Assembly: GCA_964498255.1 (NCBI GenBank)
Contig: CAZCGW010000009.1
Location: 5,981-69,980, forward strand
Origin: Fluviibacter sp964498255
GTDB taxonomy: Bacteria; Pseudomonadota; Gammaproteobacteria; Burkholderiales; Rhodocyclaceae
DNA length: 64,000 nt
Reading direction: 5' to 3'
Shown here in pieces: positions 15,134 through 24,560 of this stretch. The translations under genes and the position numbers were made by a program. Under the pieces are notes generated by a model. That model was not told where the DNA came from. It was given only the letters and a program-made list of their open reading frames with translations, and did no database searches. The stretch's first letter is position 1, and each line of letters opens with the position of its first letter.

Positions 15134-16477
15134 TTAAGCCTTCGGTTGTGTCGCCGAGGCTGATGCTGCAATCATTTCGTCCGTGGGTACATCGTGCAGG
15201 CGCGCCAGGAAGGCGCCATCGCAATCGGCAGTCCATTCGGCGTCTTTCACCCAGACAATGTGACCATCGCCGCTAGCGACATCCACCGATTCCAGTTTGC
15301 GGCCTTCCAGGGCTTTGACTTGCACGATGCGATTACCGGCGGGATGGATGATCTCCAGCCAGTCGCCCACGGCAAAACGGTTTTTGACGATCACGCGCGC
15401 GGCGTTACGTTCGCTATCCCACTCAACGTTACCGACATACTGGCTGCGGCCAGACTCGGAGTAGCCACGCAGATAGTTCTGCGTGTCGGAATCATGGTGA
15501 CGTTGATAGAAGCCATCGGTGTAGCCACGGTTGGCCAGGCCTTCCAGCTCACCAATAAGCAGCGGGTTGAAGCGACGTCCGGCTTGCGCATCATCAATGG
15601 CGTGGCGATAGGCCTGGCAGGTGCGCGCAACGTAATACGGTGATTTGGTGCGGCCTTCGATCTTGAGTGAATCGACCCCAATCTCGATCAGGCGTTCGAC
15701 GTGTTCGATGGCACGTAGATCGCGCGAGTTAAGAATGTAGGTGCCATGTTCATCTTCTTCGATCGGCATCAGCTCGCCCGGGCGCTTGGACTCTTCGACA
15801 ACAAGCGGCGGGAAGTTGCTGCCCGTCATGCCGGGAGTGGCCTCTGCCTCATTGTCAGGTTTAAGTTTGTAGTCCCAGCGACACGAGTTGGTACAGGTGC
15901 CCTGATTCGGATCTCGATGATTGAAGTAGCCGGACAATAGGCAGCGGCCGGAGTAGGCAATACACAGCGCGCCATGCACAAAGACCTCCAGCTCCATCTC
16001 AGGGCATTGCTGACGGATTTCAGCGACTTCGTCGAGCGATAGTTCGCGCGACAGAATGACCCGTTTAACACCCATCTTGCCCCAGAAGCGTACGCTGGCC
16101 CAGTTAACGGTATTGGCTTGAACAGATAAGTGGACGGGCACCTCCGGGAATCGATCCCGGATCATATCGATCAAGCCGGGGTCGGCCATGATCAGTGCAT
16201 TAGGTTTGAGCGCGACGACCGGTGCCATATCATCCAGATAGGTTTTGAGCTTGGCGTTGTGCGGTGAAATGTTGCTGACGATATAGAATGATTTCTGTTG
16301 CGCGTGCGCCTCGTCGATACCTTCTTGGATCGCATCCAGTGTGCTGAATTCATTATTGCGTACGCGCAGGCTGTAGCGAGGCTGGCCGGCATAGACGGCG
16401 TCGGCCCCGAAGGCAAAGGCGGTACGCATCATGGCCAGGGAACCGGCAGGGGCGAGAAGTTCAGTTTTCGTGGACAT
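15134..16477 (-). CDS. trhP: U32-family tRNA hydroxylation protein TrhP (YegQ)
   Basis: The 447-residue protein opens with ELLAPAGSLAMMRTAFAFGADAVYAG and carries the U32 signature EVFVHGALCIAYSGRCLLSGYF, with cysteines CTNSCRW after it that fit an iron-sulfur site. The match is to YegQ/TrhP, which uses prephenate to hydroxylate U34 in tRNA (ho5U, precursor of cmo5U). Older databases call it a peptidase or collagenase. It is divergent from rng. Confidence 0.88.
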   Translation of the reverse strand: MSTKTELLAPAGSLAMMRTAFAFGADAVYAGQPRYSLRVRNNEFSTLDAIQEGIDEAHAQQKSFYIVSNISPHNAKLKTYLDDMAPVVALKPNALIMADPGLIDMIRDRFPEVPVHLSVQANTVNWASVRFWGKMGVKRVILSRELSLDEVAEIRQQCPEMELEVFVHGALCIAYSGRCLLSGYFNHRDPNQGTCTNSCRWDYKLKPDNEAEATPGMTGSNFPPLVVEESKRPGELMPIEEDEHGTYILNSRDLRAIEHVERLIEIGVDSLKIEGRTKSPYYVARTCQAYRHAIDDAQAGRRFNPLLIGELEGLANRGYTDGFYQRHHDSDTQNYLRGYSESGRSQYVGNVEWDSERNAARVIVKNRFAVGDWLEIIHPAGNRIVQVKALEGRKLESVDVASGDGHIVWVKDAEWTADCDGAFLARLHDVPTDEMIAASASATQPKA

Positions 16478-16546
16478 AGTAGAATTCGGCTATTAAGCGG
16501 CAGTAAAAACAGGCAATAAAAAAACAGTCAGGCGCACATTCTACCT

Positions 16547-18007
16547 ATGGCCGAAAGTATCCTCATTAATTTCACACCCCAAGAGACCCGGGTTGCCATC
16601 CTCGAGCAGGGGATTGTTCAGGAACTCCATGTCGAACGCCATACAACGCGGGGGTTGGTGGGCAATATCTATCTGGGACGCGTTGTTCGGATTTTGCCGG
16701 GTATGCAGTCAGCATTTGTTGATGTGGGGCTGGAACGTACGGCATTTCTGCATGTGGCAGATATCTGGCAGGCGCGCATCGGCGATCTGGCCAATCGGGA
16801 GTATCGTCCGATTGAAGAGGTGATTAGCGAAGGGCAAACCTTGCTGGTGCAGGTCATTAAAGACCCTATCGGTACCAAGGGCGCTCGTTTGTCGACGCAG
16901 GTATCTATTGCGGGTCGTATGCTGGTGTATTTGCCCCAGGAAAAACATATCGGTATTTCACAGCGGATTGATGAAGCTGAGCGCGAAGCATTGCGTGAGC
17001 GACTCACTCGCCTGGTTCCTGCCGATGAGGCGGGTGGATTTATTTTGCGCACCATCGCTGAGACGGCAGACGAAGCTTCTCTGCAAGATGATATTAACTA
17101 TCTCCGTAAAATCTGGGCCGGTCTCAAACAGCAGATCACTACGTCGCCTGTGCCCTCCTTGATGTACCAAGATCTTTCTCTGGCGCAGCGCGTATTGCGC
17201 GACTTTGCCAACCCGGAGACCGAACGCATCCTGGTCGACTCGCGAGAGACATTCCAGAAGCTTAAAGAGTTTGCCGATATTTACGTGCCAGGCATCGTCA
17301 ATTTGCTAGAGCATTACAACGAAGATCGCACGCTCTTTGATTTGTATGGGGTTGAAGAAGAAATCCAGCGCGCACTGTCCCGGCGTGTTGACCTTAAGAG
17401 TGGTGGTTATCTGATCATTGATCAGACAGAAGCCATGACCACGGTGGATGTCAACACCGGTGCTTTCGTCGGTGTGCGTAATTTCGATGAAACGATCTTC
17501 AAGACGAATCTGGAAGCGGCGCAAGCCATTGCGCGCCAGTTACGTTTGCGTAATCTGGGCGGCATCATCATCCTGGACTTTATCGACATGGATCAGCCAG
17601 CGCATCAGGAAGCGGTGTTGGCAGAGCTACGTAAGTGCTTAAGCCGTGATCATATGCGGATGACGGTGAACGGTTTTACGGCCCTCGGTCTGGTGGAGAT
17701 GACTCGCAAGCGTACGCGTGAATCACTGGCGCGCGTGTTGTGTGAAACCTGCCCAACCTGCGATGGTCGTGGTCAGGTTAAAACAGCGCGCACTGTTTGC
17801 TACGAGATTCTGCGTGAACTCGTACGGGAGTCCCGTCAGTTTGAAGCGCGTGAGTACCGCGTCATCGCGAGCCAGCAGGTAGTTGATCTCTTCCTCGAAG
17901 AGGAAGAGCAGGCATTGGCGATGGCCTCGGACTTTATTGGTAAGCCGATCTCGCTACAAGGGGAGTCCGGTTACGGACCCGAGCAGCACGATATCGTGCT
18001 GCTCTAA
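16547..18007 (+). CDS. rng: ribonuclease G
   Basis: The 486-residue RNase E/G family endonuclease has an S1 domain near the N terminus (GNIYLGRVVRILPGMQSAFVDVGLERTAFLH). The catalytic DNase-I-like region includes TTVDVNTGAFVG and ILDFIDM, and the zinc-link pair CETCPTC is near residue 404. It matures the 5' end of 16S rRNA and degrades mRNA. The length matches RNase G rather than RNase E, as the long scaffold tail is missing. Confidence 0.96.
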   Translation: MAESILINFTPQETRVAILEQGIVQELHVERHTTRGLVGNIYLGRVVRILPGMQSAFVDVGLERTAFLHVADIWQARIGDLANREYRPIEEVISEGQTLLVQVIKDPIGTKGARLSTQVSIAGRMLVYLPQEKHIGISQRIDEAEREALRERLTRLVPADEAGGFILRTIAETADEASLQDDINYLRKIWAGLKQQITTSPVPSLMYQDLSLAQRVLRDFANPETERILVDSRETFQKLKEFADIYVPGIVNLLEHYNEDRTLFDLYGVEEEIQRALSRRVDLKSGGYLIIDQTEAMTTVDVNTGAFVGVRNFDETIFKTNLEAAQAIARQLRLRNLGGIIILDFIDMDQPAHQEAVLAELRKCLSRDHMRMTVNGFTALGLVEMTRKRTRESLARVLCETCPTCDGRGQVKTARTVCYEILRELVRESRQFEAREYRVIASQQVVDLFLEEEEQALAMASDFIGKPISLQGESGYGPEQHDIVLL

Positions 18008-18010
18008 GCC

Positions 18011-18448
18011 TTATTCTGTAGGGCGAGCGGGCGCTAGAACCAGCGCTTCACCTTCGACGACCCGTTTGTCGCCTACGGTACAAACGGTTTCAATGCGCAC
18101 CTTGTTTTTGACGTAGTCGACTTCCAGAACCGTTAGCGTAGCGGTGACCGTATCACCCGGATGCACCGGTGCTAAAAACCGCATGTTCTGCGCAAGGAAG
18201 ATGGTGCCTGGGCCAGGTAGACGATTGGCCAGTGCTGAGGAGATCAGGCTGGCGGTTAAAAAACCTTGAACGATACGGGTGCCAAAGCGCGTGGTCTTGG
18301 CATATTCCTCGTCTAGGTGAATCGCATTGGTATCGGTTGATACAGCGGAGAACAGAATGATGTCTGTTTCGGTAATCGTCTTCGATTGAAACGCCGTCAT
18401 ACCGACTTTGAGTTCATCGGTGTAATACGCAGGACGGATAATTCCCAT
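18011..18448 (-). CDS. MaoC-family (R)-specific enoyl-CoA hydratase-like protein (PhaJ type)
   Basis: The 145-residue hot-dog-fold protein has the hydratase-2 motif (DTNAIHLDEEYAKTTRFGTRIVQG) with its catalytic Asp and His. Family members hydrate trans-2-enoyl-CoA to (R)-3-hydroxyacyl-CoA, often for polyhydroxyalkanoate synthesis, but the substrate here is inferred. The ATG at 18448 begins the conserved MGIIRPAYY segment. A nested inverted repeat lies directly upstream (18474-18515). Confidence 0.8.
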   Translation of the reverse strand: MGIIRPAYYTDELKVGMTAFQSKTITETDIILFSAVSTDTNAIHLDEEYAKTTRFGTRIVQGFLTASLISSALANRLPGPGTIFLAQNMRFLAPVHPGDTVTATLTVLEVDYVKNKVRIETVCTVGDKRVVEGEALVLAPARPTE

Positions 18449-18473
18449 AACTAGCCTCAAGCTTTGCAATTAA

Positions 18474-18515
18474 TCATGACGACATCATAGCAACTTATGT
18501 TGCAATGCGTCATGA
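18474..18515 (-). promoter_or_regulatory. nested inverted repeat upstream of the MaoC gene
   Basis: An outer perfect 8-bp dyad (TCATGACG at 18474-18481 with CGTCATGA at 18508-18515) encloses an inner GCAAC-ttat-GTTGC hairpin at 18490-18503. It lies 26 bases before the MaoC gene start and 19 bases from the upstream gabD stop. It has no T-run on either side, so an operator is likelier than a terminator. The regulator is unknown. Confidence 0.5.
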
Positions 18516-18533
18516 ATCTTTGATGACACCCAA

Positions 18534-19997
18534 TTAGTCGATCGCCAGACAGGTGTACTTGGTGCTTAGATATTCATCGACACCGTGTTGAGAGCCTTCG
18601 CGGCCGAATCCCGATTGTTTGATGCCACCAAAAGGCGCCACTTCACTCGACATCAGGCCAGTATTAACGCCCACCATGCCATATTCCAGTGCCTCGGAAA
18701 CGCGGAAGATGCGGTTGGTATCTCGCGTGAAGAAATAGGCGGCTAGACCGAATTCTGTGTCGTTAGCCATCCGTATTGCCTCGGACTCATCGCTAAAAGC
18801 AAAAAGTGCAGCGACCGGTCCGAATATTTCCTCATGCATGATGCGCATGTTGGACCTAAGGTTTTTGATGACGGTTGGTTGATAGTAAAGCGCGCCTTGT
18901 GCGTCTGTTGCGCCTCCGGTGACGACTTCGGCACCTTGGCTGACGGCATCGCTCACCAGCGATTCGACTTTTGCCAGGCCGCTGGCATCAATTAGCGGGC
19001 CAATCTGTGCATTGCTTTCAAAGCCATGACTCACTTTGAGGGTGCGGACTTTGGCTGCCAGCTTGTCGGCAAAGACATCGAGGATGTCCTTATGCACCAG
19101 AAAGCGATTGGCGCAGACGCAGGTTTGCCCGCTATTGCGGTACTTGGATGCCATAGCGCCCTCAACAGCAGCATCCAGATCGGCATCGTCGAAAACAATA
19201 AAGGGTGCATTGCCTCCCAGCTCTAGCGAAAGTCGCTTGAGGCTGGGCGCGGATTGCGCCATCAACAGGCGGCCAACCTGGGTTGACCCGGTAAATGATA
19301 GTTTCCGTACGCGTGGGTCGCCGGTGAGAGCGGCACCAATTTCAGGGGCGGCATCAGCAGAACCCGTAACCACGTTAAAGACACCGGGTGGTATGCCGGC
19401 ACGTTCAGCCAGCACAGCCAATGCAAGCGCAGTGAGCGGTGTTTGTTCAGCGGGCTTAACCACCACGGTGCAACCCACGGCAAGGGCCGGGGCAACCTTG
19501 CGGGTAATCATCGCTGCGGGAAAGTTCCAAGGGGTAATTGCGGCACAAACGCCAACAGGTTCGCGTGTTACGAGCAAGCGTTTATCCGGCGTGTTGGAAG
19601 GCAGAATTTCACCGTTCACCCGACGCGCCTGCTCTGAAAACCACTCGACAAAGGAGGCGGCATAGGCGACCTCCCCAAGACTTTCTGTATAGACTTTGCC
19701 GCCTTCAGCAGTAATGAGGGTTGCCAGATCTTCTTTAGCCGCCTGAATCAGGTCATACCACTTGCGCAGAATTGCACTGCGGGTTTTGGCACTTTGGGCG
19801 CGCCAGGCAGGGAAAGCCGCCTCGGCAGCATCGATCGCCAAACGGGTTTCCGCAGCACCCATATCGGCTACGTTGCCAAGTAGTTGGCCATTGCCCGGAT
19901 CGGCGACCGCGAAATGGTTTTGGCTCCCTAGCCATTGGCCATTGATATAGGCATCAGATCGAAGCAGCGAAGAATCGTTAAGGCGGGTCAGTGGCAT
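18534..19997 (-). CDS. gabD: NAD(P)-dependent succinate-semialdehyde dehydrogenase
   Basis: The 487-residue aldehyde dehydrogenase has the family blocks TPWNFPAAMITRKVAPALAVGCT, FTGSTQVGRLL, the catalytic glutamate in LELGGNAPFIVFDDADLD, and the catalytic cysteine in NSGQTCVCANR. It is closest in pattern to GabD, which oxidises succinate semialdehyde to succinate in GABA breakdown. No GABA transaminase gene is in the window, so the specificity is inferred from family. Confidence 0.87.
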   Translation of the reverse strand: MPLTRLNDSSLLRSDAYINGQWLGSQNHFAVADPGNGQLLGNVADMGAAETRLAIDAAEAAFPAWRAQSAKTRSAILRKWYDLIQAAKEDLATLITAEGGKVYTESLGEVAYAASFVEWFSEQARRVNGEILPSNTPDKRLLVTREPVGVCAAITPWNFPAAMITRKVAPALAVGCTVVVKPAEQTPLTALALAVLAERAGIPPGVFNVVTGSADAAPEIGAALTGDPRVRKLSFTGSTQVGRLLMAQSAPSLKRLSLELGGNAPFIVFDDADLDAAVEGAMASKYRNSGQTCVCANRFLVHKDILDVFADKLAAKVRTLKVSHGFESNAQIGPLIDASGLAKVESLVSDAVSQGAEVVTGGATDAQGALYYQPTVIKNLRSNMRIMHEEIFGPVAALFAFSDESEAIRMANDTEFGLAAYFFTRDTNRIFRVSEALEYGMVGVNTGLMSSEVAPFGGIKQSGFGREGSQHGVDEYLSTKYTCLAID

Positions 19998-20141
19998 TAC
20001 AAACTTTCAAACGGGCAAACAAGTGAAGAGATACAAGGCCAAGCGATAAATTCGCTTGCAGGCACAAGCAGGTTGCGCCACACTTTGAATCATATGACGA
20101 ACTGCGTTTTGCTGCGACCCTCGCTCTGCCATGGATTTGTA

Positions 20142-20639
20142 ATGAAGCGGTTAATTGCGGCTGTTTGCCTGGGGTTGCTAACCCTGACCCTACTGGCCGG
20201 TTGCGCAAGCACGGGGGGCAAGGGCATCACCCGATTTGGTGACGACAACCTGCCACCGAGCACGCAAGGGCAGGAAGTGACCATTATGGCCATGCACCTG
20301 ATTGATACGGGGTATCAGTTCGGGGGTAAAAACCCGCAGGCCGGTCTGGATTGCAGCGGCATGGTGAGTTGGTTGTATGGGCAGGCCGCAGAGTACCGAT
20401 TAAAAGGCAGCGCGAAGGATATGGCCTCTCGTGGTCGGCAGATCACTCCCGCTGCGATTCGACCCGGTGATCTGGTGTTTTTTAACACCCGTGGATTTAG
20501 TTATTCACACGTAGGTATTTATATCGGCGATCAACGCTTTATTCACGCGCCGAACAGCAAAGGCAAAGTGCGCATCGATCGCCTGGATCAGGGTTGGTTT
20601 GCAACGCGGTTTGAGGAGTCTCGTAGTTACTTTGATTAA
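20142..20639 (+). CDS. NlpC/P60 family lipoprotein peptidase
   Basis: The 165-residue protein has a lipoprotein signal peptide with lipobox LLAGC (Cys21). The NlpC/P60 domain has catalytic Cys71 in LDCSGMV, His123 in YSHVGIYIG and a third polar residue, His135, in FIHAP. Such enzymes cleave peptide stems of peptidoglycan at the inner face of the outer membrane. I took the ATG at 20142 just before the signal peptide. It converges with fumC. Confidence 0.88.
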   Translation: MKRLIAAVCLGLLTLTLLAGCASTGGKGITRFGDDNLPPSTQGQEVTIMAMHLIDTGYQFGGKNPQAGLDCSGMVSWLYGQAAEYRLKGSAKDMASRGRQITPAAIRPGDLVFFNTRGFSYSHVGIYIGDQRFIHAPNSKGKVRIDRLDQGWFATRFEESRSYFD

Positions 20640-20647
20640 ATGCGTTA

Positions 20648-22057
20648 TTAATTGCCTTCGGCTATATACGGGTGAACCATTTTTCTTGGGTCAATGATTC
20701 GATCGAAATCTTCGGCGGAAACGTGCTTGAGAGCTAAAGCAGCATCGCGCAAAGTGAGATCGTGAGCCAGCGCATGATGCGCGATTTCTGACGCCTTGTC
20801 ATAGCCAATCACCGGCGTCAGTGCAGTCACCAGCATCAACGATCGATCAAGGTGAGATTGAATATTTCTCAGATTGGGCGTTGTATCCTTTACGAGGAAC
20901 TTCGCAAAGTTAGTGCAGCCATCCGAGAGCAGATTGAGTGAACCCATGACGTTATGAATGATCAGGGGCTTATAGACATTCATCTCCAGATAGCCGCTGG
21001 CCCCGCCTAGCGACACGGCCATGTCGTTGGCCATCACTTGTGCCGCAATCATCGAAAGTGCTTCGGCCTGAGTTGGGTTCACTTTGCCGGGCATAATCGA
21101 TGAGCCGGGCTCGTTAGCGGGTAGGTTTAGCTCGGCAAAGCCAGCGCGCGGCCCGCATGCGAGCAGTCGTATATCGTTGGCGATTTTATAGAGTGAGACG
21201 GCCAGCGTTTTTAAGGTGCCGGAAAGTTGTACCAGTGCGTCATGGGCGCCTTGCACGGTAAATTTATTCGGCGCCGCTACGAAAGGCAGGCCGGTGAGCT
21301 TCGAAATCTCAGCCGCCATCGCTTCATCAAAGCCTTGGGGGGCGTTGAGACCTGTGCCCACGGCGGTGCCGCCAATCGATAATTTATAGACATCGGGCAA
21401 TGCACACTGGATGCGGACGATGTCGTCATCAAGCATGCCGACATAACCGGACCATTCCTGGCCTAATGTGATCGGTGTTGCATCCTGCATATGCGTACGA
21501 CCAATCTTGACGATATCTTTCCAGGCTTCGGCTTTTTCATGCAGGAAGTTTCTGAGTAGGGTCAAGGCAGGAAGCAACTGGTGCACCGTGGCCATGGCTG
21601 CCGCCATGTACATGGCAGTGGGGAAATTGTCATTAGATGACTGGGACATGTTTACATGGTCATTAGGATGAACCGGTGTCTTACTGCCGAGTTCGGTGCC
21701 TGCAAGCTGGCAGCAACGATTAGAAATGACCTCGTTGATATTCATGTTGAACTGCGTGCCACTGCCCGTCATCCAGACGTGTAGCGGAAACATGGCGTCA
21801 TGGTGACCCGCGAGAATTTCGTCGCACGCGCGTTCAATCAGTGTGGCAGCGTGTTTGTCTAGCCGATTGCCAGAGCTATTCACCCGCGCAGCGGCTTTTT
21901 TCAGAATGGCATAGGCCCCGATCATTTCGGTGGGCATAAGATCTTTGCCGATGCTGAAGTACGTCAGGGACCGCTGGGTTTGTGCTCCCCAGAGTTTATC
22001 GGCAGGAACCTCGATCTCCCCAAGACTATCGCTTTCAGTACGAAACCCGGCGCTCAT
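20648..22057 (-). CDS. fumC: class II fumarate hydratase
   Basis: The 469-residue enzyme interconverts fumarate and malate in the TCA cycle. It has GSGTQFNMNINEVI, the SSNDNFPTA block, TLGQEWSGY and the signature GSSIMPGKVNPTQ. The ATG at 22057 has GGAG eight bases upstream, which is better than the upstream TTG at 22069. It is the iron-free, oxygen-stable class. Confidence 0.95.
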   Translation of the reverse strand: MSAGFRTESDSLGEIEVPADKLWGAQTQRSLTYFSIGKDLMPTEMIGAYAILKKAAARVNSSGNRLDKHAATLIERACDEILAGHHDAMFPLHVWMTGSGTQFNMNINEVISNRCCQLAGTELGSKTPVHPNDHVNMSQSSNDNFPTAMYMAAAMATVHQLLPALTLLRNFLHEKAEAWKDIVKIGRTHMQDATPITLGQEWSGYVGMLDDDIVRIQCALPDVYKLSIGGTAVGTGLNAPQGFDEAMAAEISKLTGLPFVAAPNKFTVQGAHDALVQLSGTLKTLAVSLYKIANDIRLLACGPRAGFAELNLPANEPGSSIMPGKVNPTQAEALSMIAAQVMANDMAVSLGGASGYLEMNVYKPLIIHNVMGSLNLLSDGCTNFAKFLVKDTTPNLRNIQSHLDRSLMLVTALTPVIGYDKASEIAHHALAHDLTLRDAALALKHVSAEDFDRIIDPRKMVHPYIAEGN

Positions 22058-22132
22058 GGATTGCTCCAATCTTTTGCAAGAGGTTTAACTTCTAGGTACA
22101 TCTTAAACCGGATAAGAACAAACATCTACGCA

Positions 22133-22840
22133 CTAGCGTGTTGGGGGGGTAGCAACCTTATTCATGCGTTCTAGAATGACTTCGGTCTGTCTTGCTAGAC
22201 CCTCGGTTTCGCCCTTGCGGTCATAGTACTGAGGACTGGGCACCATAGAGGCCAGCATAGCTGCCTGGTATTCATTGAGTTCGTTAGCGGAAATACCAAA
22301 GTAATGCCGCGATGCCGCTTCGGCACCAAAGATACCGGTGCCCCATTCGATCTCATTCATATACACCTCGAGAATGCGGCGCTTGCTCCAGGTGCTTTCA
22401 ATCATGAGTGTAATGAGCGCTTCTTCGCCCTTTCGGATAAAGCTTTTCTCTGGCCAGAGAAAGAGGTTTTTGGCTAGTTGCTGGGTGATGGTGGAGCCAC
22501 CCGCAGCGATGCGACCTCGCTTCTCGTTCTTGGCAAATGCTTTCTGGATGCCGTCTAGATCAAACCCGTTGTGCTGCATGAACTTGCTGTCTTCGGCGGC
22601 AATTAGCGCGCGCTTCAGATTGGGCGAAATGAATCCGTAAGAGACCCAAGTCTGCTGCAGTTTTGCACCCGGGTTCTTTTTTTGTAGTTCAGCGAGTCGA
22701 ATTTTCATGAACTGGGTGGGGCCGGGTTCGTACACCTTCCAGACCAGGACCCAGGCGAAAAACCAGAGTTGTACGAGCAAAAACAGACCCATCAACGTCA
22801 AAAAAATCCGGAGCAGCCAGCGTGGTCGACGTTGAGACAT
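22133..22840 (-). CDS. mtgA: monofunctional biosynthetic peptidoglycan transglycosylase
   Basis: The 235-residue GT51 enzyme has one N-terminal membrane helix (residues 8-30). The active-site block AAEDSKFMQHNGFD is followed by GGSTITQQLAKNLFLWPEKS and KRRILEVYMNEIEWGTGIFGAEAASRHYF. It polymerises lipid II glycan strands and has no transpeptidase domain. It starts 5 bases after the aroE stop. Confidence 0.95.
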   Translation of the reverse strand: MSQRRPRWLLRIFLTLMGLFLLVQLWFFAWVLVWKVYEPGPTQFMKIRLAELQKKNPGAKLQQTWVSYGFISPNLKRALIAAEDSKFMQHNGFDLDGIQKAFAKNEKRGRIAAGGSTITQQLAKNLFLWPEKSFIRKGEEALITLMIESTWSKRRILEVYMNEIEWGTGIFGAEAASRHYFGISANELNEYQAAMLASMVPSPQYYDRKGETEGLARQTEVILERMNKVATPPTR

Positions 22841-22845
22841 GGCGC

Positions 22846-23727
22846 TTATTTTTTAGCGAGTTGTTCGCGCAATGCGTTGTAAACCGGCTGGGTTTCTGGA
22901 TGGATCCCTCGCCAGAGGGTAAAGGCAACTGCTGCTTGTTCTACCAGCATGCCCAGGCCATCTGCGAGATGCGTTACGCCCGCGGTACGTTGAGCCTCAA
23001 GAAATGGCGTGAGGGCTTTGCCGTACATCATGTCATAAGCAAAGCCGTCGTTAGCGATGGCGCCATCAGGGAGTCCAATAGCTTCGCCGCCGAGGCTTGC
23101 GCTCGTGGCGTTAATCACGATATCGAAGGCACCGGTTGTGCCGACGATCTCCGGTAGGGCATCCAGTCCGCAACCATGTAGCAGACAGCCCGCTGTGACA
23201 GCGTGCGGCGCGAAGAGATTTGCTAACTCGCCGGCTCTGGTGGCGGTGCGGTTAGCGATGACTAAGGTGTTAGGCGCTGCGGCCAGTAGCGGCAAGATCA
23301 CGCCGCGTGTCGCTCCGCCTGCGCCGAGTAGGAGAATGCGTTTATTGCGCAGGCTAAGACCGTGACGTTGCTGTAGGTCATTGAGTAGGCCTTGCCCGTC
23401 GGTGTTATCTCCCATCAGGCCATCGCTAGTCCAGGCCAATGTATTCACCGCGCCAGCCATGGCTGCGCGCTCGGATAAAGCGCCGTGCTGTTTAGCGTAA
23501 GACCAGGCGGCTTCTTTGTGCGGCACGGTGATGTTGACGCCCCGGAAGCCTTCTCGAGGCAATTGCTCCAGTGTATTGGTCAAGTCTGCGGGGGCAACAT
23601 CGATCGCGGTGTAGCGTAACTTCTGGCTGGTTTGCGCAGCAAATGCCGCGTGAATCTGCGGTGACATGGAGTGATGAATGGGGTGACCAAGAACGGCGTA
23701 ATCATCCAGCGGGAGTGAAATAGTCAT
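22846..23727 (-). CDS. aroE: shikimate dehydrogenase
   Basis: The 293-residue protein reduces 3-dehydroshikimate with NADPH. It has the shikimate-binding start (VLGHPIHHSMSPQIH), the catalytic lysine in NITVPHKE, the aspartate in GDNTDGQGLLNDL, and the dinucleotide loop LLLGAGGATRGVI with the NRT motif. It overlaps the TonB-like gene by 4 bases. Confidence 0.95.
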   Translation of the reverse strand: MTISLPLDDYAVLGHPIHHSMSPQIHAAFAAQTSQKLRYTAIDVAPADLTNTLEQLPREGFRGVNITVPHKEAAWSYAKQHGALSERAAMAGAVNTLAWTSDGLMGDNTDGQGLLNDLQQRHGLSLRNKRILLLGAGGATRGVILPLLAAAPNTLVIANRTATRAGELANLFAPHAVTAGCLLHGCGLDALPEIVGTTGAFDIVINATSASLGGEAIGLPDGAIANDGFAYDMMYGKALTPFLEAQRTAGVTHLADGLGMLVEQAAVAFTLWRGIHPETQPVYNALREQLAKK

Positions 23728-24518
23728 CGGGTTTCCAATGCATCGCCCCGGGTGAAGTTCCAGGTGCGGGTAATGTCTAGATAGTCTGTTTCTTTACGAA
23801 TATCCGGGGGAAAGGGCGCAAATGGAGACCCCATCATAACGATTCGTTTGGCGGCCTCATCCAGCACTTTGTTGCCAGAGGAGCGCACAACGATAATACG
23901 GTCGACGCTGCCATCCGGGCGCAAAGCGACTGAGAGCACAAGGGAGCCAAAGAATTTGCCGCGCGCTTCTTCCGGATAGTTCATGGCGCCAATGCGTTCG
24001 ACCTTGTTACGCCAGTCCGATAGATATTGGCTGTAACGGTAGTCTTTCATGTTGGGCGTCAAGGTCACGCGTCTTCCGGTACCGACTGTGCCGCCAGCAG
24101 TTGGTGTGCTGGTTGTTGATGCATTAAGTTGGGGAGCAGGGCGCGATGCCAGATCGGAGGCGTTGGGCAAAATGGCGCTGCGGGCTGTTTTAGTTGTAGG
24201 TTTGATCACCTCGGCACGTGCAGCTTTGCGTTGTTTGCTAGCAACGTTTGCGCTTGGCTGCTGAGTGCCTTCATTGTTGCGAGGCATCGACTGGCTTGCC
24301 GCGCGAAAGGAGACGGTGATGGATTTGTCGCCGCGCTCCGGGAGTTTGATCCCGTATCGGGGCGCGAGAATAAAGAGGTGTGCAACGAAAGAGAGCCCCA
24401 GCGCTATCCACAACAAGCGGTCACTGAACAGCAAGCGCCAACCCAGCGGCTTAGGCGACCAGGGTTCCTGGTCGGCCGGCTGGTTTTGTGTAGGCGTGCT
24501 TGTGGGCGCTGCGGACAT
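23724..24518 (-). CDS. TonB-family energy transducer
   Basis: The 264-residue protein has one membrane anchor (about residues 34-51), a polar Pro/Thr/Ala-rich spacer and a C-terminal TonB domain. The domain is marked by YPEEARGKFFGSLVLSVALRPDGSVDRIIVVRSSGNKVLDEAAKRIV. It would couple ExbBD-type energy to outer membrane receptors, but exbB/exbD are not nearby. Its position before aroE is common in betaproteobacteria and may be chance operon order. Confidence 0.85.
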   Translation of the reverse strand: MSAAPTSTPTQNQPADQEPWSPKPLGWRLLFSDRLLWIALGLSFVAHLFILAPRYGIKLPERGDKSITVSFRAASQSMPRNNEGTQQPSANVASKQRKAARAEVIKPTTKTARSAILPNASDLASRPAPQLNASTTSTPTAGGTVGTGRRVTLTPNMKDYRYSQYLSDWRNKVERIGAMNYPEEARGKFFGSLVLSVALRPDGSVDRIIVVRSSGNKVLDEAAKRIVMMGSPFAPFPPDIRKETDYLDITRTWNFTRGDALETR

Positions 24519-24560
24519 ACCGCTATTGTAGTCCGAGCGTTCGTCTGTCTGGTGGTCGGG

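Noticed and set aside
19036..19665. 209-residue forward frame inside gabD
   Set aside because: It is antisense to conserved aldehyde dehydrogenase blocks and rich in Ser/Arg as expected for a shadow frame.
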